Shown here one piece after another: positions 47,412-56,479 of a DNA stretch of 64,000 nucleotides; within the stretch, counting starts at the first letter, position 1, and each line of letters opens with the position of its first letter. A program made the position numbers and the translations under genes. A model generated the notes under the pieces. The model was given only the letters and a program-made list of their open reading frames with translations, made no database searches and was not told the origin of the DNA. The DNA is from Roseiarcus sp963717215. Lineage in GTDB: Bacteria; Pseudomonadota; Alphaproteobacteria; Rhizobiales; Beijerinckiaceae. The stretch spans positions 310,001-374,000 of the forward strand of contig CAVQVS010000009.1 of NCBI GenBank assembly GCA_963717215.1. Direction: 5' to 3'.

Positions 47412-47653
47412 TTTTCGCTTGAGTTCGGGCGGGAAGGGCGGCCCTTATGCCAATGTGGGCAGACCCGCGCAAGGGGACAGAACTCTTGCACTGAGGCGTC
47501 TCTGGCGTCGGGCGATAACCCTGCTCCCGAGCCCCGAAGAGCCGTCATTGGAAACCGGCGGCGCCCGGCCTAACGGCAATTTTATCGGCGCACCCTAATA
47601 CTTTCGGCAACTTGGCGCCCCGTTTAGTTCCGCCCTTCAGTTTGGCGGTTGCA

Positions 47654-48184
47654 TCAGGCTCCCGGCTCGCCCTCGTCAACCGCAAGATCAACCATGATCT
47701 CGGCTGCCAGCTTTTCCAGCGCCTTGCGGAGGTCGTCCAGCGTGAGGCCGTCGGGAACGCCGAGGCGCGCGGTCGCGCGAAACATCTCGACGCCCGTAAA
47801 GGGCTCGCCCTCAAGTCCGCTTGTGAACTCTTCGATGTTGACGCCGAGGCCAGTAAGGGCCTGCGTCACGTCGCGCACAATGCCCGCCCGCTCCTTGCCG
47901 ACGATCTCCAGCGTGACGAGCCGCGTCGGGCTTTCGGATCGGGCCGCCACGCCCCGCTCGATCGATACGCGTAGGCCTGAAGGCGCGAGCTTCGCCAGCG
48001 CCAATTCGAGCGGGATGAGATTCTCGTCCGGAACCCGAACCAGCACAACGCCGGCAAATTTGCCCGCGAGCCGCACCGAGCGGCTTTCCAGCCAGGTCCC
48101 GCCGAAGGCGACGACCTTCTCCGAAATCGCGTTGACGAGGCCGGGCCGGTCGTCGCCAACGAAGGTCAGAACGAGCGATGTCAC
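47654..48184 (-). CDS. Tandem ACT-domain regulatory protein (GcvR-like)
   Basis: A 176-aa protein of two ACT domains: LVLTFVGDDRPGLVNAISEK in the first and LVTLEIVGKERAGIVRDVTQ in the second. This is the GcvR architecture, which binds glycine and modulates the glycine-cleavage regulator in enterobacteria. No gcv genes are near, and in alphaproteobacteria the target is unclear, so only the fold is certain. Confidence 0.8.
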   Translation of the reverse strand: MTSLVLTFVGDDRPGLVNAISEKVVAFGGTWLESRSVRLAGKFAGVVLVRVPDENLIPLELALAKLAPSGLRVSIERGVAARSESPTRLVTLEIVGKERAGIVRDVTQALTGLGVNIEEFTSGLEGEPFTGVEMFRATARLGVPDGLTLDDLRKALEKLAAEIMVDLAVDEGEPGA

Positions 48185-48338
48185 AAGAAACTCCTTGGTC
48201 TAGGACTTGATGCGCCCTGAGCGTAGCCAAAAGGTCGGGAGGCAACTCCTTCTGCGCCTCCGGCGGCATAACGCTTCGGCTTTGTTGGCGTCGATCCTTG
48301 GTGTAAAGATTCTGGACATTTGCAGCGTGCGACCGGCC

Positions 48339-49013
48339 TCAGGCCGTGGCGCTAGGCGGCGGCTTCGGCGTGTTACCTTTCGCGCGGGCTCGTTTCCCTA
48401 GCTCCGTTATCTCGGCCATCAATGCGGCGTGCGCGGCTATGCTTTCCTGAATGTTCGGATCGTGCGGAGGTGCAACGTAGCGAGCGTGCTGTTTCAGTAG
48501 AGTACGCTCGATCGCCCAAGATTGAGCGGCAGTTGGCATTCCGAAGGAAAGCGCTCCGTAGTAGTTGCGCCTAGCGTCAATGAAGGCGTCAGTGCCAACG
48601 TCGGGCAGAAACGTGTGAAATACTCCTTGCTGAAACGATAGAAATTCTATTAGCGGGTCAAAAGCGAGAATAAGCCGGTGGACGTCCTGCGGCCGATAAA
48701 AATTCCCTGCGTCCATTCCATGGAGTACGTGTGCCGATTCAAAACTGAAAGACTGAAGTCCCACTGACCAGTTTTCTTGTAAATCCATTCCTCCATAGGC
48801 GACACTAAAGGCTGGCTCAACCAATGAGCGATAGATGCGATCCTCTATGTTTTTGCGGTCCTGTTCGCTCTGCGGCGGGTTCTGTGCGATGTAATCGGCG
48901 GTTTGCTCGACGACTTTAAATTCAGCGCCGATTAGAAACGGCGCAACAAACCATCCATATACCATTAAGGCATCGCTAATCGGTTTATACTTCGCAAGCC
49001 ACTGAGGGTTCAT
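48339..49013 (-). CDS. Unknown protein, atypical composition
   Basis: A 224-aa protein starting MNPQWLAKYKPISDALMVYG. One weak hydrophobic segment lies near residues 15-30 (LMVYGWFVAPFLIGAEF), and the rest is mixed (SFSFESAHVLHGMDAGNFYR, RLILAFDPLIEFLSFQQGVF). The DNA is visibly less GC-rich than its neighbours, with many TTT/AAA codons, and it lies next to a decayed hslU copy, so lateral origin is likely. I do not recognise it. Confidence 0.6.
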   Translation of the reverse strand: MNPQWLAKYKPISDALMVYGWFVAPFLIGAEFKVVEQTADYIAQNPPQSEQDRKNIEDRIYRSLVEPAFSVAYGGMDLQENWSVGLQSFSFESAHVLHGMDAGNFYRPQDVHRLILAFDPLIEFLSFQQGVFHTFLPDVGTDAFIDARRNYYGALSFGMPTAAQSWAIERTLLKQHARYVAPPHDPNIQESIAAHAALMAEITELGKRARAKGNTPKPPPSATA

Positions 49014-49189
49014 AGCCGCGCTACCGAGGAATCCTTAGCATTTCCGTCACGGCCGGGCTGTGCCGCCCACGCGCGGCGACGCTCGGAACCTGCGACTACA
49101 AATCCTACACCGGTATCTGATCGCACTGAACTGTTATTGCGAAGGGAGGAAGCAATCGATAGGATCGAAGACCGCTTTACAGTCGAATT

Positions 49190-49410
49190 ATCAGTATAAA
49201 TCGGCTGATATTCGCATTCGCCGCGAGATCCCCGACATGGCGCTCGAGGAAATCGGCGTCGATGCGGGCTTTCTCGCCGTTCCGGTCGGCGGCGGTGAAG
49301 CTCACTTCGTTGAGCACCCCCCATCACGGTCTGTAGACGCGAGCGCGCATGTTCTGGACCGATCCGTTAACCTTGGCCACGAGCCCGAGCTCGGCCGCGA
49401 GCGGCGCTGC
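49190..49410 (-). pseudogene. Decayed duplicate of the hslU 3' end
   Basis: Bases 49190-49410 align base for base, with scattered differences, to the hslU 3' end at 49790-50010. The shared stretch GGTCGGCGGCGGTGAAGCTC is identical, and GCGCTCGA(G/C)GAA and ACCGATCC(G/A)TT are near-identical. The reading frame is broken and the homology ends about 70 codons before the hslU C-terminus. This is a partial duplication. Confidence 0.8.
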
Positions 49411-49787
49411 GGAAAATCGACAATATCTTACCAGATGGCTAAGTTATTCTATCGTTTTTCAGAAACCAGTTCGCCGTGGGGAGCCGGCGCTTTTGACGAA
49501 CTAAGGAACGGGTAAGAAAACGGCGAAACGAAACAGCCTGTAAGTCATTGAAAACAAACATTTCGGCGAAATCGTTAATTCGCGAGTCATAATAATTACA
49601 GAGACTTACCCCATCGCAGGCGAAACAATTCGTTTCGCCCCGCGAAATGGCCACATGTCTTCCGCGAAGGAGCGCCAACGTGCGGGCGCGCGCAAAAGCG
49701 CACTTAAGTCATTGAAATCATTGATCCACGTAAACTTGTGCGGGCGCGGCGCTCTCGGTCAAGCCTTGGAAATGGCGAAAGGCGGCC
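49411..49787. repeat. Gap with 13-bp direct repeat TAAGTCATTGAAA
   Basis: No gene is supported between the hslU remnant and hslU. The stretch is AT-rich. It carries TAAGTCATTGAAA at 49541-49553 and again at 49705-49717, the second followed by TCATTGATCC. Together with the duplicated hslU end this looks like a site of past recombination or integration. Confidence 0.55.
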
Positions 49788-51090
49788 TCACAGAATAAAC
49801 CGGCTCAGATCGGCGTTGGCAGCGAGGTCGCCGATGTGGCGCTCGACGAACTCCGCGTCGATACGAACCTTCTCGCCGGACCGGTCGGCGGCGGTGAAGC
49901 TCACCTCGTCCAGCACGCGCTCCATCACCGTCTGCAGCCGGCGCGCGCCGATGTTCTCGACCGATCCATTGACCTTGGCGGCGATGCGGGCGATCGCCGC
50001 GACCGAATCATCGGTAAACTCGAGGTCGAGGCCTTCGGTTTGCATCAGCGCCACATATTGCTTGATCAGGCTCGCCTCAGTGTCGGTGAGGATGCGCTTG
50101 AAATCGTCTTCGGTCAGCGATTTGAGCTCGACCCGGATCGGCAGGCGGCCCTGTAGCTCCGGCAACAGATCGGATGGCTTGGCGGTGTGGAAGGCGCCGG
50201 AGGCGACAAAGAGGATGTGGTCGGTCTTGACCGCGCCGTGCTTGGTGGCGACCGTCGTGCCCTCGATCAGCGGCAAGAGATCGCGCTGCACGCCCTCGCG
50301 GGAGACGTCGGCGCCGCCGCGACCCTCGCGGGCGCAGATCTTGTCGATCTCGTCGAGGAAGACGATGCCGTTGCTTTCGACCTCGGCCACCGCATCGCGC
50401 ACGACCGCGTCCTGATCGAGCAGCTTTTCAGCCTCGGCGGCGACCAGCGGCTCGTGCGCTTCCTCGACCGTCATTCGTTTGGTCTTCGTGCGCTGGCTCT
50501 TGCCGAAACATATCGGCGATGTTGATCGCGCCGATCGAAGCGCCAGGCATGTTCGGCAGTTCGAACATCGGCAGGCCGGAGCCGCTCTGCGGCAATTCGA
50601 CCTCGATCTCCTTGTCGTTGAGCTCGCCGGCGCGCAGCTTGCGGCGAAACGCATCGCGGGTGCCGGCGGATGAGGTCGAGCCGACGAGCGCATCAAGCAC
50701 CCGCTCTTCCGCCTCGAGTTCAGCCTTCGCTTCGATGTCCTTGCGCTTGCGGCTTTTGACCAGTGCGATCGCGACCTCGACCAGGTCGCGGACGATCTGC
50801 TCGACATCGCGCCCGACATACCCGACCTCGGTGAATTTCGTCGCCTCGACCTTGAGAAACGGCGCGCCCGCGAGCTTTGCCAGCCGGCGCGCGATTTCGG
50901 TCTTGCCGCAGCCGGTCGGGCCGATCATGAGGATATTCTTCGGCATCACCTCCTCGCGCATCGGCGACGTCAGACGCAGGCGACGCCACCGATTGCGCAA
51001 GGCGATGGCGACGGCGCGCTTGGCGTCCCCCTGACCGACGATGTAGCGGTCGAGTTCGGAGACAATTTCGCGAGGCGAGAGATCCGACAT
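49788..51090 (-). CDS. hslU: HslU ATPase of the HslUV protease, with one apparent frameshift
   Basis: The AAA+ unfoldase that feeds HslV. The first frame (51090-~50500) has SPREIVSELDRYIVGQGDAK, Walker A IGPTGCGKTEIARRLAKLA and VGYVGRDVEQIVRDLVE. It breaks in GAINIADMF: ATG-TTT-CGG here, where ATG-TTC-GGC-AAG is expected, so one extra T. The other frame continues GKSQRTKTKRMTVEEAHEPL, Walker B GIVFLDEIDKI, GRLPIRVELKSL and ends FIL. With that T removed it is a normal full-length HslU of about 434 aa. The error is in a TTT run, so a sequencing artefact is quite possible. Confidence 0.92.
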
Positions 51091-51095
51091 GAGGT

Positions 51096-51662
51096 TCAGA
51101 GGCTTTCGAGGATCAGATTGAAATTGGTGTAGACGCAGATCTCACCGGCTATGCGCATCGAGCGACGCACGATTTCGTCGGCATCGAGTTGCATCGGCAT
51201 GAGCGCCCGTGCGGCGGCAAGCGCATAATTGCCCCCAGAACCGATCGCCATCGCCGAGCCGAATTCGTCCTCCTCGGGCTCCAGCACGTCACCCGAGCCA
51301 GACAGAGTGAAGCCCGTGCTTTTATCGGCGACGATGAGCATCGCCTCAAGCCGGCGCAGATACCGGTCGGTGCGCCAGTCCTTGGCTAGTTCGACGCAAG
51401 CGCGCGCGAGTTGGCCGGGGTACTGCTCGAGTTTGGCTTCAAGCCGTTCGAACAGCGTGAAGGCGTCGGCCGTCGCGCCGGCGAAACCGGCGACGACGTC
51501 GCCCTTGGCGAGGCGGCGAACCTTGCGCGCGTTGGATTTGACAACTGTCTGACCCATGCTGACTTGGCCGTCGCCGCCAATGACGACCTTTCCGCCCTTG
51601 CGAACCATGAGGATGGTCGTCGCGTGCCACCCGGGCGAGCGGGCGGCGAAATCGTCAGCCAT
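51096..51662 (-). CDS. hslV: HslV peptidase of the HslUV protease
   Basis: A 188-aa proteasome-like subunit. The propeptide runs MADDFAARSPGWHA, after which the mature chain starts at the nucleophilic Thr (TTILMVRKGGKVVIGGDGQV). GNYALAAARAL and IAGEICVYTNFN match the C-terminus. The start was set at MADD; the open frame is 16 codons longer. The stop lies 5 bp before the hslU start. Confidence 0.95.
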   Translation of the reverse strand: MADDFAARSPGWHATTILMVRKGGKVVIGGDGQVSMGQTVVKSNARKVRRLAKGDVVAGFAGATADAFTLFERLEAKLEQYPGQLARACVELAKDWRTDRYLRRLEAMLIVADKSTGFTLSGSGDVLEPEEDEFGSAMAIGSGGNYALAAARALMPMQLDADEIVRRSMRIAGEICVYTNFNLILESL

Positions 51663-51772
51663 TGGTGAAGGTCCTGAAAGACGGGGCGAGCGCGGGATGT
51701 ATGGGCGCATGCTCCGCAGCGCAAGTGAGGCCCGGCCGGTTAGAGCGTGGCCGCCGGCTCAGGCGATGTGCG

Positions 51773-52744
51773 TCAATTGAGGGCGTCGACCCAGATCGGG
51801 TTGGTCCAGGCGCGGCGAGGGCCGTCAATGGCGACGATGCGGAACCATTTCACCTGCGGGGGCTTGGCCCACGCCCATTTTGCGACCTCGGCGAATTCGA
51901 TCGTCGCCTGGGTGAGCCCGCGTCCGACCCGGCTTAGCGCGGACGATGCGCTGGTGACGAGCGCGATGGTATGGACCGGAGAGCACTCGACCCGCACTTC
52001 GTTTTTCGTAACCTCGACGTCGTAAATACGCGGGCCCTGGCTTGAATAGAACTCTCCGGCCTTCAAAGCGCCGAGGAGGGACTCCGGTTCAAGCGTCTCC
52101 GACTTGACCATGACATACCCGCCGAAGGCGTCGAGGTCGCCGTTATGGAAGTGCGCGTCGTCGCCGGCGACCGCCGTCAACCGCCGATCCTCGTTGCAGA
52201 GTTGGTCAAGCAAATAGAAGCCATCGCCTCGATCCGTGAGCATCGCGCAGGTGTGATTATAGACCTCGACCGCATGCGCGGCGCCGATGGAGCGCCCATC
52301 CTCGATCGTCAGTTGCGACCACGACGGATGAGCGATGGCGACGAAGGCGCCGGCCTCCCGCGCTCGCTTCGCCAAGTGCGCGGCGCTTTCGTCCGGCCTG
52401 GCGGGGGGAAAGTCGAACGGCAGCCCGGTTGCGACGATATGCCAATATTCGCCCGCGCTCGTCTCCATGGCGTGAACTTCGGCGCCGATCAGAGTGGTGA
52501 AGGCCTTACAACGCAGCTTGCGGGTATCGGCGATCGGCCAGTTGAACCTGCCTAGAAAATGATCGGATACTTGCAGGAAATCATAGCCTGCTCTTTTGTA
52601 GGCTTCGACGACGTCCGCAGGATTCAAGGCGCCGTCTGAGAGGCTTGAATGGGCGTGAAGGTTCCCGCGCCAGAAACGGCCCGGCGTAGAGAAGGGGCGG
52701 ATCCGCATGGATCTCAGGTTGTCGGCTTGGGGAAGTGGGGTCAA
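51773..52744 (-). CDS. PHP-domain metal-dependent phosphoesterase
   Basis: A 323-aa PHP-family protein. WRGNLHAHSSLSDGALNPAD is the first metal motif (HxH...D). FLQVSDHFLG, IGAEVHAMET, VAIAHPSW and AGDDAHFHN supply further metal ligands. A C-terminal beta domain follows (from about residue 230). Such proteins hydrolyse phosphoesters, for example nucleotides or histidinol phosphate; the substrate is unknown. The initiator may be the inner Met at residue 13 (MRIRPFSTPG). Confidence 0.78.
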   Translation of the reverse strand: MTPLPQADNLRSMRIRPFSTPGRFWRGNLHAHSSLSDGALNPADVVEAYKRAGYDFLQVSDHFLGRFNWPIADTRKLRCKAFTTLIGAEVHAMETSAGEYWHIVATGLPFDFPPARPDESAAHLAKRAREAGAFVAIAHPSWSQLTIEDGRSIGAAHAVEVYNHTCAMLTDRGDGFYLLDQLCNEDRRLTAVAGDDAHFHNGDLDAFGGYVMVKSETLEPESLLGALKAGEFYSSQGPRIYDVEVTKNEVRVECSPVHTIALVTSASSALSRVGRGLTQATIEFAEVAKWAWAKPPQVKWFRIVAIDGPRRAWTNPIWVDALN

Positions 52745-53146
52745 CTAAATTTGACTTAAATTTATTGGTTTTATGTAAATACCAGCTGGAAAATAGGGGT
52801 CGCCAAATTTGTTGAGCAGAAAGGCATTCTGGAATCGATGCGCGCAAGCCAATGTCTGGCTCGACGGCAAAAACAAATTCTCGTGAACAAGTCGGTTTGC
52901 CTCGCCGTTCAAGAATCCCTATGGCGGCGCCCGGAAATCATGATGCTTCTTTCTACGGGCGACATGTTCGCCCCTTGGAACGCCAGAGGAACTGATCGCG
53001 GCCGCAGATCGTTGCGACCTCATTCAATCGAAGCAACGCAAGGCGATCGCGTCGGAAGAGGAAATCTAGAAACGCCGGCCTGGCGACCTATATTGCCCCC
53101 GATCTGGGGAGTTCGAGAGCCGACGACCGTAAACTTTGGAGTTGAG

Positions 53147-53491
53147 ATGTCCTGGAACATGTTTTCACGCTTCGGCGCCGGCTCGGATCCAGACATTGTC
53201 AGTTTTGGCGATTTGGAAGAAGCGGTCGGAACCCACGCCTGGACGATCGTAGACGTTCGCGAGCCGCACGAATTCGCCGCAGGCCACGTTCCAAACGCTC
53301 TCAACATGCCGATGTCGGCTTACGATCCCAAAGATCTGCCGGCGGGAAAACCCGTCGTCCTGATCTGTCAGGCGGGCGCGCGGTCGCGCAATGCGCTGAA
53401 TAAGGCGAGGATGGTCGGCCGCGAGGACGTGAGACACTTTGCCGAGGGCATGAACGGCTGGCGCTCGCATAACGGGCCGATAACCCTGTAG
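53147..53491 (+). CDS. Rhodanese-like domain protein
   Basis: A 114-aa single rhodanese domain. AWTIVDVREPHEFAAGHVPN is the conserved CH2A-type region, and VVLICQAGARSRNALNKARM carries the catalytic Cys in a six-residue loop. It would carry sulfur as a persulfide or act as a protein switch. The ATG at 53147 follows GAGTTGAG. The open frame runs back to 52838 without homology. Confidence 0.85.
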   Translation: MSWNMFSRFGAGSDPDIVSFGDLEEAVGTHAWTIVDVREPHEFAAGHVPNALNMPMSAYDPKDLPAGKPVVLICQAGARSRNALNKARMVGREDVRHFAEGMNGWRSHNGPITL

Positions 53492-53530
53492 CCCAGAGGC
53501 CTCGCCACGCGTTCCGCGAACCGTCGGATC

Positions 53531-54844
53531 TCAAAAGCTGTCTCGGCCCTTTCTCGGCTCGCCCGCGACATAGGTCTGGCGCACTGCGCGATCGTCGCCG
53601 AGCGCAAGGAGGGCGAACAGCTCGACCTCAGTATCGTCGCCGGCCGCCTCGATTCGGTGCGAGAGCGCCGGCGTCGCGTGCGGATCAAGCGCGATGAGAT
53701 CCGCTTCCTTGCCGGCGTCAATCGATCCGATGCGGTCATCGAGACTGAGCGCGCGGGCGTTGCCGAGCGTCATCCGATAGAACGCCTCCACCGCCGGCCA
53801 CGACTGGTCATTAAGCTGCAACACTTTGTATCCCTCGGCGGCGGTGCGCAGCATCGAATAGCTCGTGCCTCCGCCCACGTCCGTCGCAAGCGCGATCCGC
53901 ACCCCCGCCTGCCTAAGCCGCGCCTGATCGAATAGACCGGAGCCGAGAAACAGATTCGATGTCGGACAGAACGCCGCGACGGAGCGACTTTCGGCGAGCG
54001 CGGCGACCTCGCTCTCCTGTAAATGAATGCAATGGCCGAAGACCGATCGGGGACCGGTAAGCCCAGCCTTCTCGTAGACGTCGATATAGCTCCGTGCCTC
54101 CGGAAACAGCGCTGCGACGCGCGCGATCTCCGCCTTGTTTTCGTTGGCGTGGGTTTGGACGTAGCAATGCGGAAATTCGCGCGCCAAGGCGCCGGCTGCG
54201 TCCAGTTGCGCCTGCGTCGATGTCACGGCAAAGCGCGGGGTAATCGCATAATCGAGCCGGCCGCGGCCCCGCCAGCGCTGAATCAGGGCTTTGCTCTCAT
54301 CGTAGGCTCGCTGGGCTGTGTCCATCAGCGCTTCTGGCGCGTCGCGGTCCATCATCACCTTGCCCGCGATCATCCGCGCGCCGCGCTCATCGGCCGCGGC
54401 GAAGAAAGCGTCGACGGATTGCGGATGCACCGTGCAGTAGACCATCGCGGTCGTGGTGCCTGAGCGAAACAGTTCATCAAGGAAGAAATCAGCCACGCGC
54501 GCGCAATGCGCGGGATCGGCAAATTTCTGTTCTTCGACGAACGTATAAGTTTGCAGCCAGTCGAGCAGTTGCGCGCCGTGGGAGCCGATCACCTGGGTTT
54601 GAGAATAGTGAACGTGGGCGTCGATAAAGCCCGCCATGATGAACGAGCCGGAATGGTCATCGATGATCGTCCCTGGCGGGGCACGGGCGAGGATGTCGGA
54701 CGCTTCGCCGACCGCCTCAATTAGCCCACCCGCGACGAGGACGGCGCCGTCTTGGATGTAAGAATAGGCACGTGAACGGCTCTCAGCCGGATCGTCGGTG
54801 AACGACAGGACTCGGCCACGGATGACGCGAATGTTGGCGCTCAA
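53531..54844 (-). CDS. guaD: Guanine deaminase
   Basis: A 437-aa amidohydrolase converting guanine to xanthine. FIDAHVHYSQTQVIGSHGAQ is the metal motif with the guanine-deaminase-specific spacing. TSNLFLGSGLF, HCIHLQESEV and ATDVGGGTSYSMLRTA hold the other ligands, and NARALSLDDRIGSIDAGKEA ends the domain. It is the typical bacterial GuaD. Its ATG overlaps the stop of the allantoinase fusion by 4 bp, so the two work together in purine salvage or catabolism. Confidence 0.92.
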   Translation of the reverse strand: MSANIRVIRGRVLSFTDDPAESRSRAYSYIQDGAVLVAGGLIEAVGEASDILARAPPGTIIDDHSGSFIMAGFIDAHVHYSQTQVIGSHGAQLLDWLQTYTFVEEQKFADPAHCARVADFFLDELFRSGTTTAMVYCTVHPQSVDAFFAAADERGARMIAGKVMMDRDAPEALMDTAQRAYDESKALIQRWRGRGRLDYAITPRFAVTSTQAQLDAAGALAREFPHCYVQTHANENKAEIARVAALFPEARSYIDVYEKAGLTGPRSVFGHCIHLQESEVAALAESRSVAAFCPTSNLFLGSGLFDQARLRQAGVRIALATDVGGGTSYSMLRTAAEGYKVLQLNDQSWPAVEAFYRMTLGNARALSLDDRIGSIDAGKEADLIALDPHATPALSHRIEAAGDDTEVELFALLALGDDRAVRQTYVAGEPRKGRDSF

Positions 54845-56262
54845 GGCAGAATGTCCTTTAGCCGCAGCGCCGCAATCCGATCGATCTCATCCAGCGCGGT
54901 TGTCGTCTCCGCCTCGGCGTCGTTAGCCAGACGACCGCGGAAGGCAGCAAGAATGTCCACTGTGCTCTTGCCTTTGACCGCCATGATGAAGGGAAAGCCG
55001 AACTTTGCGCGATAGGCGTCGTTCAGTTCGCCGAATTGGCGCAGTTCGTCGGGTGTAAGCCGGTCAAGTCCGGCGCTCGTTTGCTCCCGCCTCGATTTTG
55101 CAGTCAAAGTCTTTGCGAGGGCGAGCTTGCCGGCCAGATCAGGGTGGGCTTTGATCAGCGCGCGCTTTTGTTCTGTCGTCCCCTTCGCCGCGGCTGCGGC
55201 GAGCGCTTTCCCCAACCCTTCCCCCGTGTTGGCGGCAGTCGACAGACCGGAATCGTGCGCAGCCGCCGCGATCCACGGCGAGTGCTCGTAAACGCCGCCG
55301 AAGCGTTCGACGAATAGGATCCGAGTCAGCTCGGAGGGCCTCCAGCCCCCCGGCGGCGGGTGCTTGGCGATCCAGTGCCGCGCGATATTGAGCCGTGTCG
55401 GAATCCAGACGCGATCATGGGCGAGCGCATAGTCAAGGAAACGCGCGAGCGCGAGCGCGCGTCCGGGTCGGCCGACCAGGCGGCAGTGCAGGCCGATCGA
55501 CATCATTTTGGGCGCGACATCGCCTTCAGCGTAGAGCGTGTCGAACGAGTCCTTGAGGTAGGTGTAGAACTGATCACCGGTATTAAAGCCCTGCGGGGTG
55601 GCGAAGCGCATGTCGTTGGCGTCGAGCGTATAGGGAGTCATGAGCTGCGGGCCGCGCGGTCCCTCAAGCCAGTAGGGCAAATCGTCGGCATAGGTGTCGG
55701 CGCAATAGACGAACCCGCCCTCTTCCATCCCAAGTCTGATCGTGTTGATCGACGACCGGCCCTGATAGAAGCCGAGCGGACGGGCGCCGGCGATCTCAGT
55801 GTGAATGCGCACAGCCTCGGCGATATGGAGCGCTTCGATCTCTGACGGCGTGTCGCGATAGTCGACCCATTTGAGGCCGTGGGTGGCGATTTCCCATCGA
55901 GCCTCATTCATCGCTGCGACCGCGTCACGATTGCGCGCCATCGCGCTCGCCACCGCATAGACGGTGACCGGAACCGAACGCTCCGTGAACAGACGATACA
56001 GGCGCCAGAAACCGGCGCGCGAGCCGTATTCGTAGATCGACTCCATGTTCATGTGGCGCATGCCCGGCCAGGGCGCGGCGCCGACGATCTCGGACAGGAA
56101 CGCTTCGGACGCGGCGTCGCCGTGCAGGATGTTGTTCTCGCCGCCCTCCTCGTAGTTGATGACGAACTGCACCGCGATGCGCGCCTGTTTCGGCCAGTCG
56201 GCGAACGGAGGTGTTCGCCCGTAGCCGATCATATCGCGGGGATAAGCTCCGGTATCCGTCAT
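54841..56262 (-). CDS. Allantoinase (PuuE) fused to OHCU decarboxylase
   Basis: A 473-aa bifunctional protein. Residues 1-310 are a polysaccharide-deacetylase-fold PuuE allantoinase: YGRTPPFADWPKQARIAVQF, INYEEGGENNI, MNMESIYEYGSRAGFWRLY and FYQGRSSINTIRLGMEEGGF. Residues about 310-473 are an OHCU (2-oxo-4-hydroxy-4-carboxy-5-ureidoimidazoline) decarboxylase: FVERFGGVYEHSPWIAAAA, IKAHPDLAGKLALAKTLT and AYRAKFGFPFIMAVKG. The fusion puts steps on both sides of allantoin in one protein. The start at MTDTGAYPRD fits PuuE. Confidence 0.92.
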   Translation of the reverse strand: MTDTGAYPRDMIGYGRTPPFADWPKQARIAVQFVINYEEGGENNILHGDAASEAFLSEIVGAAPWPGMRHMNMESIYEYGSRAGFWRLYRLFTERSVPVTVYAVASAMARNRDAVAAMNEARWEIATHGLKWVDYRDTPSEIEALHIAEAVRIHTEIAGARPLGFYQGRSSINTIRLGMEEGGFVYCADTYADDLPYWLEGPRGPQLMTPYTLDANDMRFATPQGFNTGDQFYTYLKDSFDTLYAEGDVAPKMMSIGLHCRLVGRPGRALALARFLDYALAHDRVWIPTRLNIARHWIAKHPPPGGWRPSELTRILFVERFGGVYEHSPWIAAAAHDSGLSTAANTGEGLGKALAAAAAKGTTEQKRALIKAHPDLAGKLALAKTLTAKSRREQTSAGLDRLTPDELRQFGELNDAYRAKFGFPFIMAVKGKSTVDILAAFRGRLANDAEAETTTALDEIDRIAALRLKDILP

Positions 56263-56479
56263 CCTGCTGCTTCTCCGCCCTCGCCAGAATGTGTGTCGTC
56301 CCAACGCTACGACAGGATGGAGGTTTGCTCCAACCGGCAGCGGATGGGTCGGTTGGCCGCTCGACCGGGCACCGGGCCTGCTGGAACGGACCCCACCGCT
56401 CGAGACCGGCGCAAGCTCGTGCTGGGCAATAGTGATAGAGTAGCCGAACGAGGTTCCCACACTTCGGCCCAAGGCCCCC

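Noticed and set aside
44435..47573. Long plus-strand frames of 491 and 574 codons opposite divL and trpS
   Set aside because: They are shadows created by high GC content; the minus strand encodes well-defined proteins there.
49439..49678. A 79-codon minus-strand frame in the hslU gap
   Set aside because: Its composition, lack of a ribosome site and position over the direct repeat suggest chance.
50490..50530. Programmed frameshifting in hslU
   Set aside because: There is no slippery heptamer with a downstream structure, and HslU is not known to use recoding; an extra T explains it.
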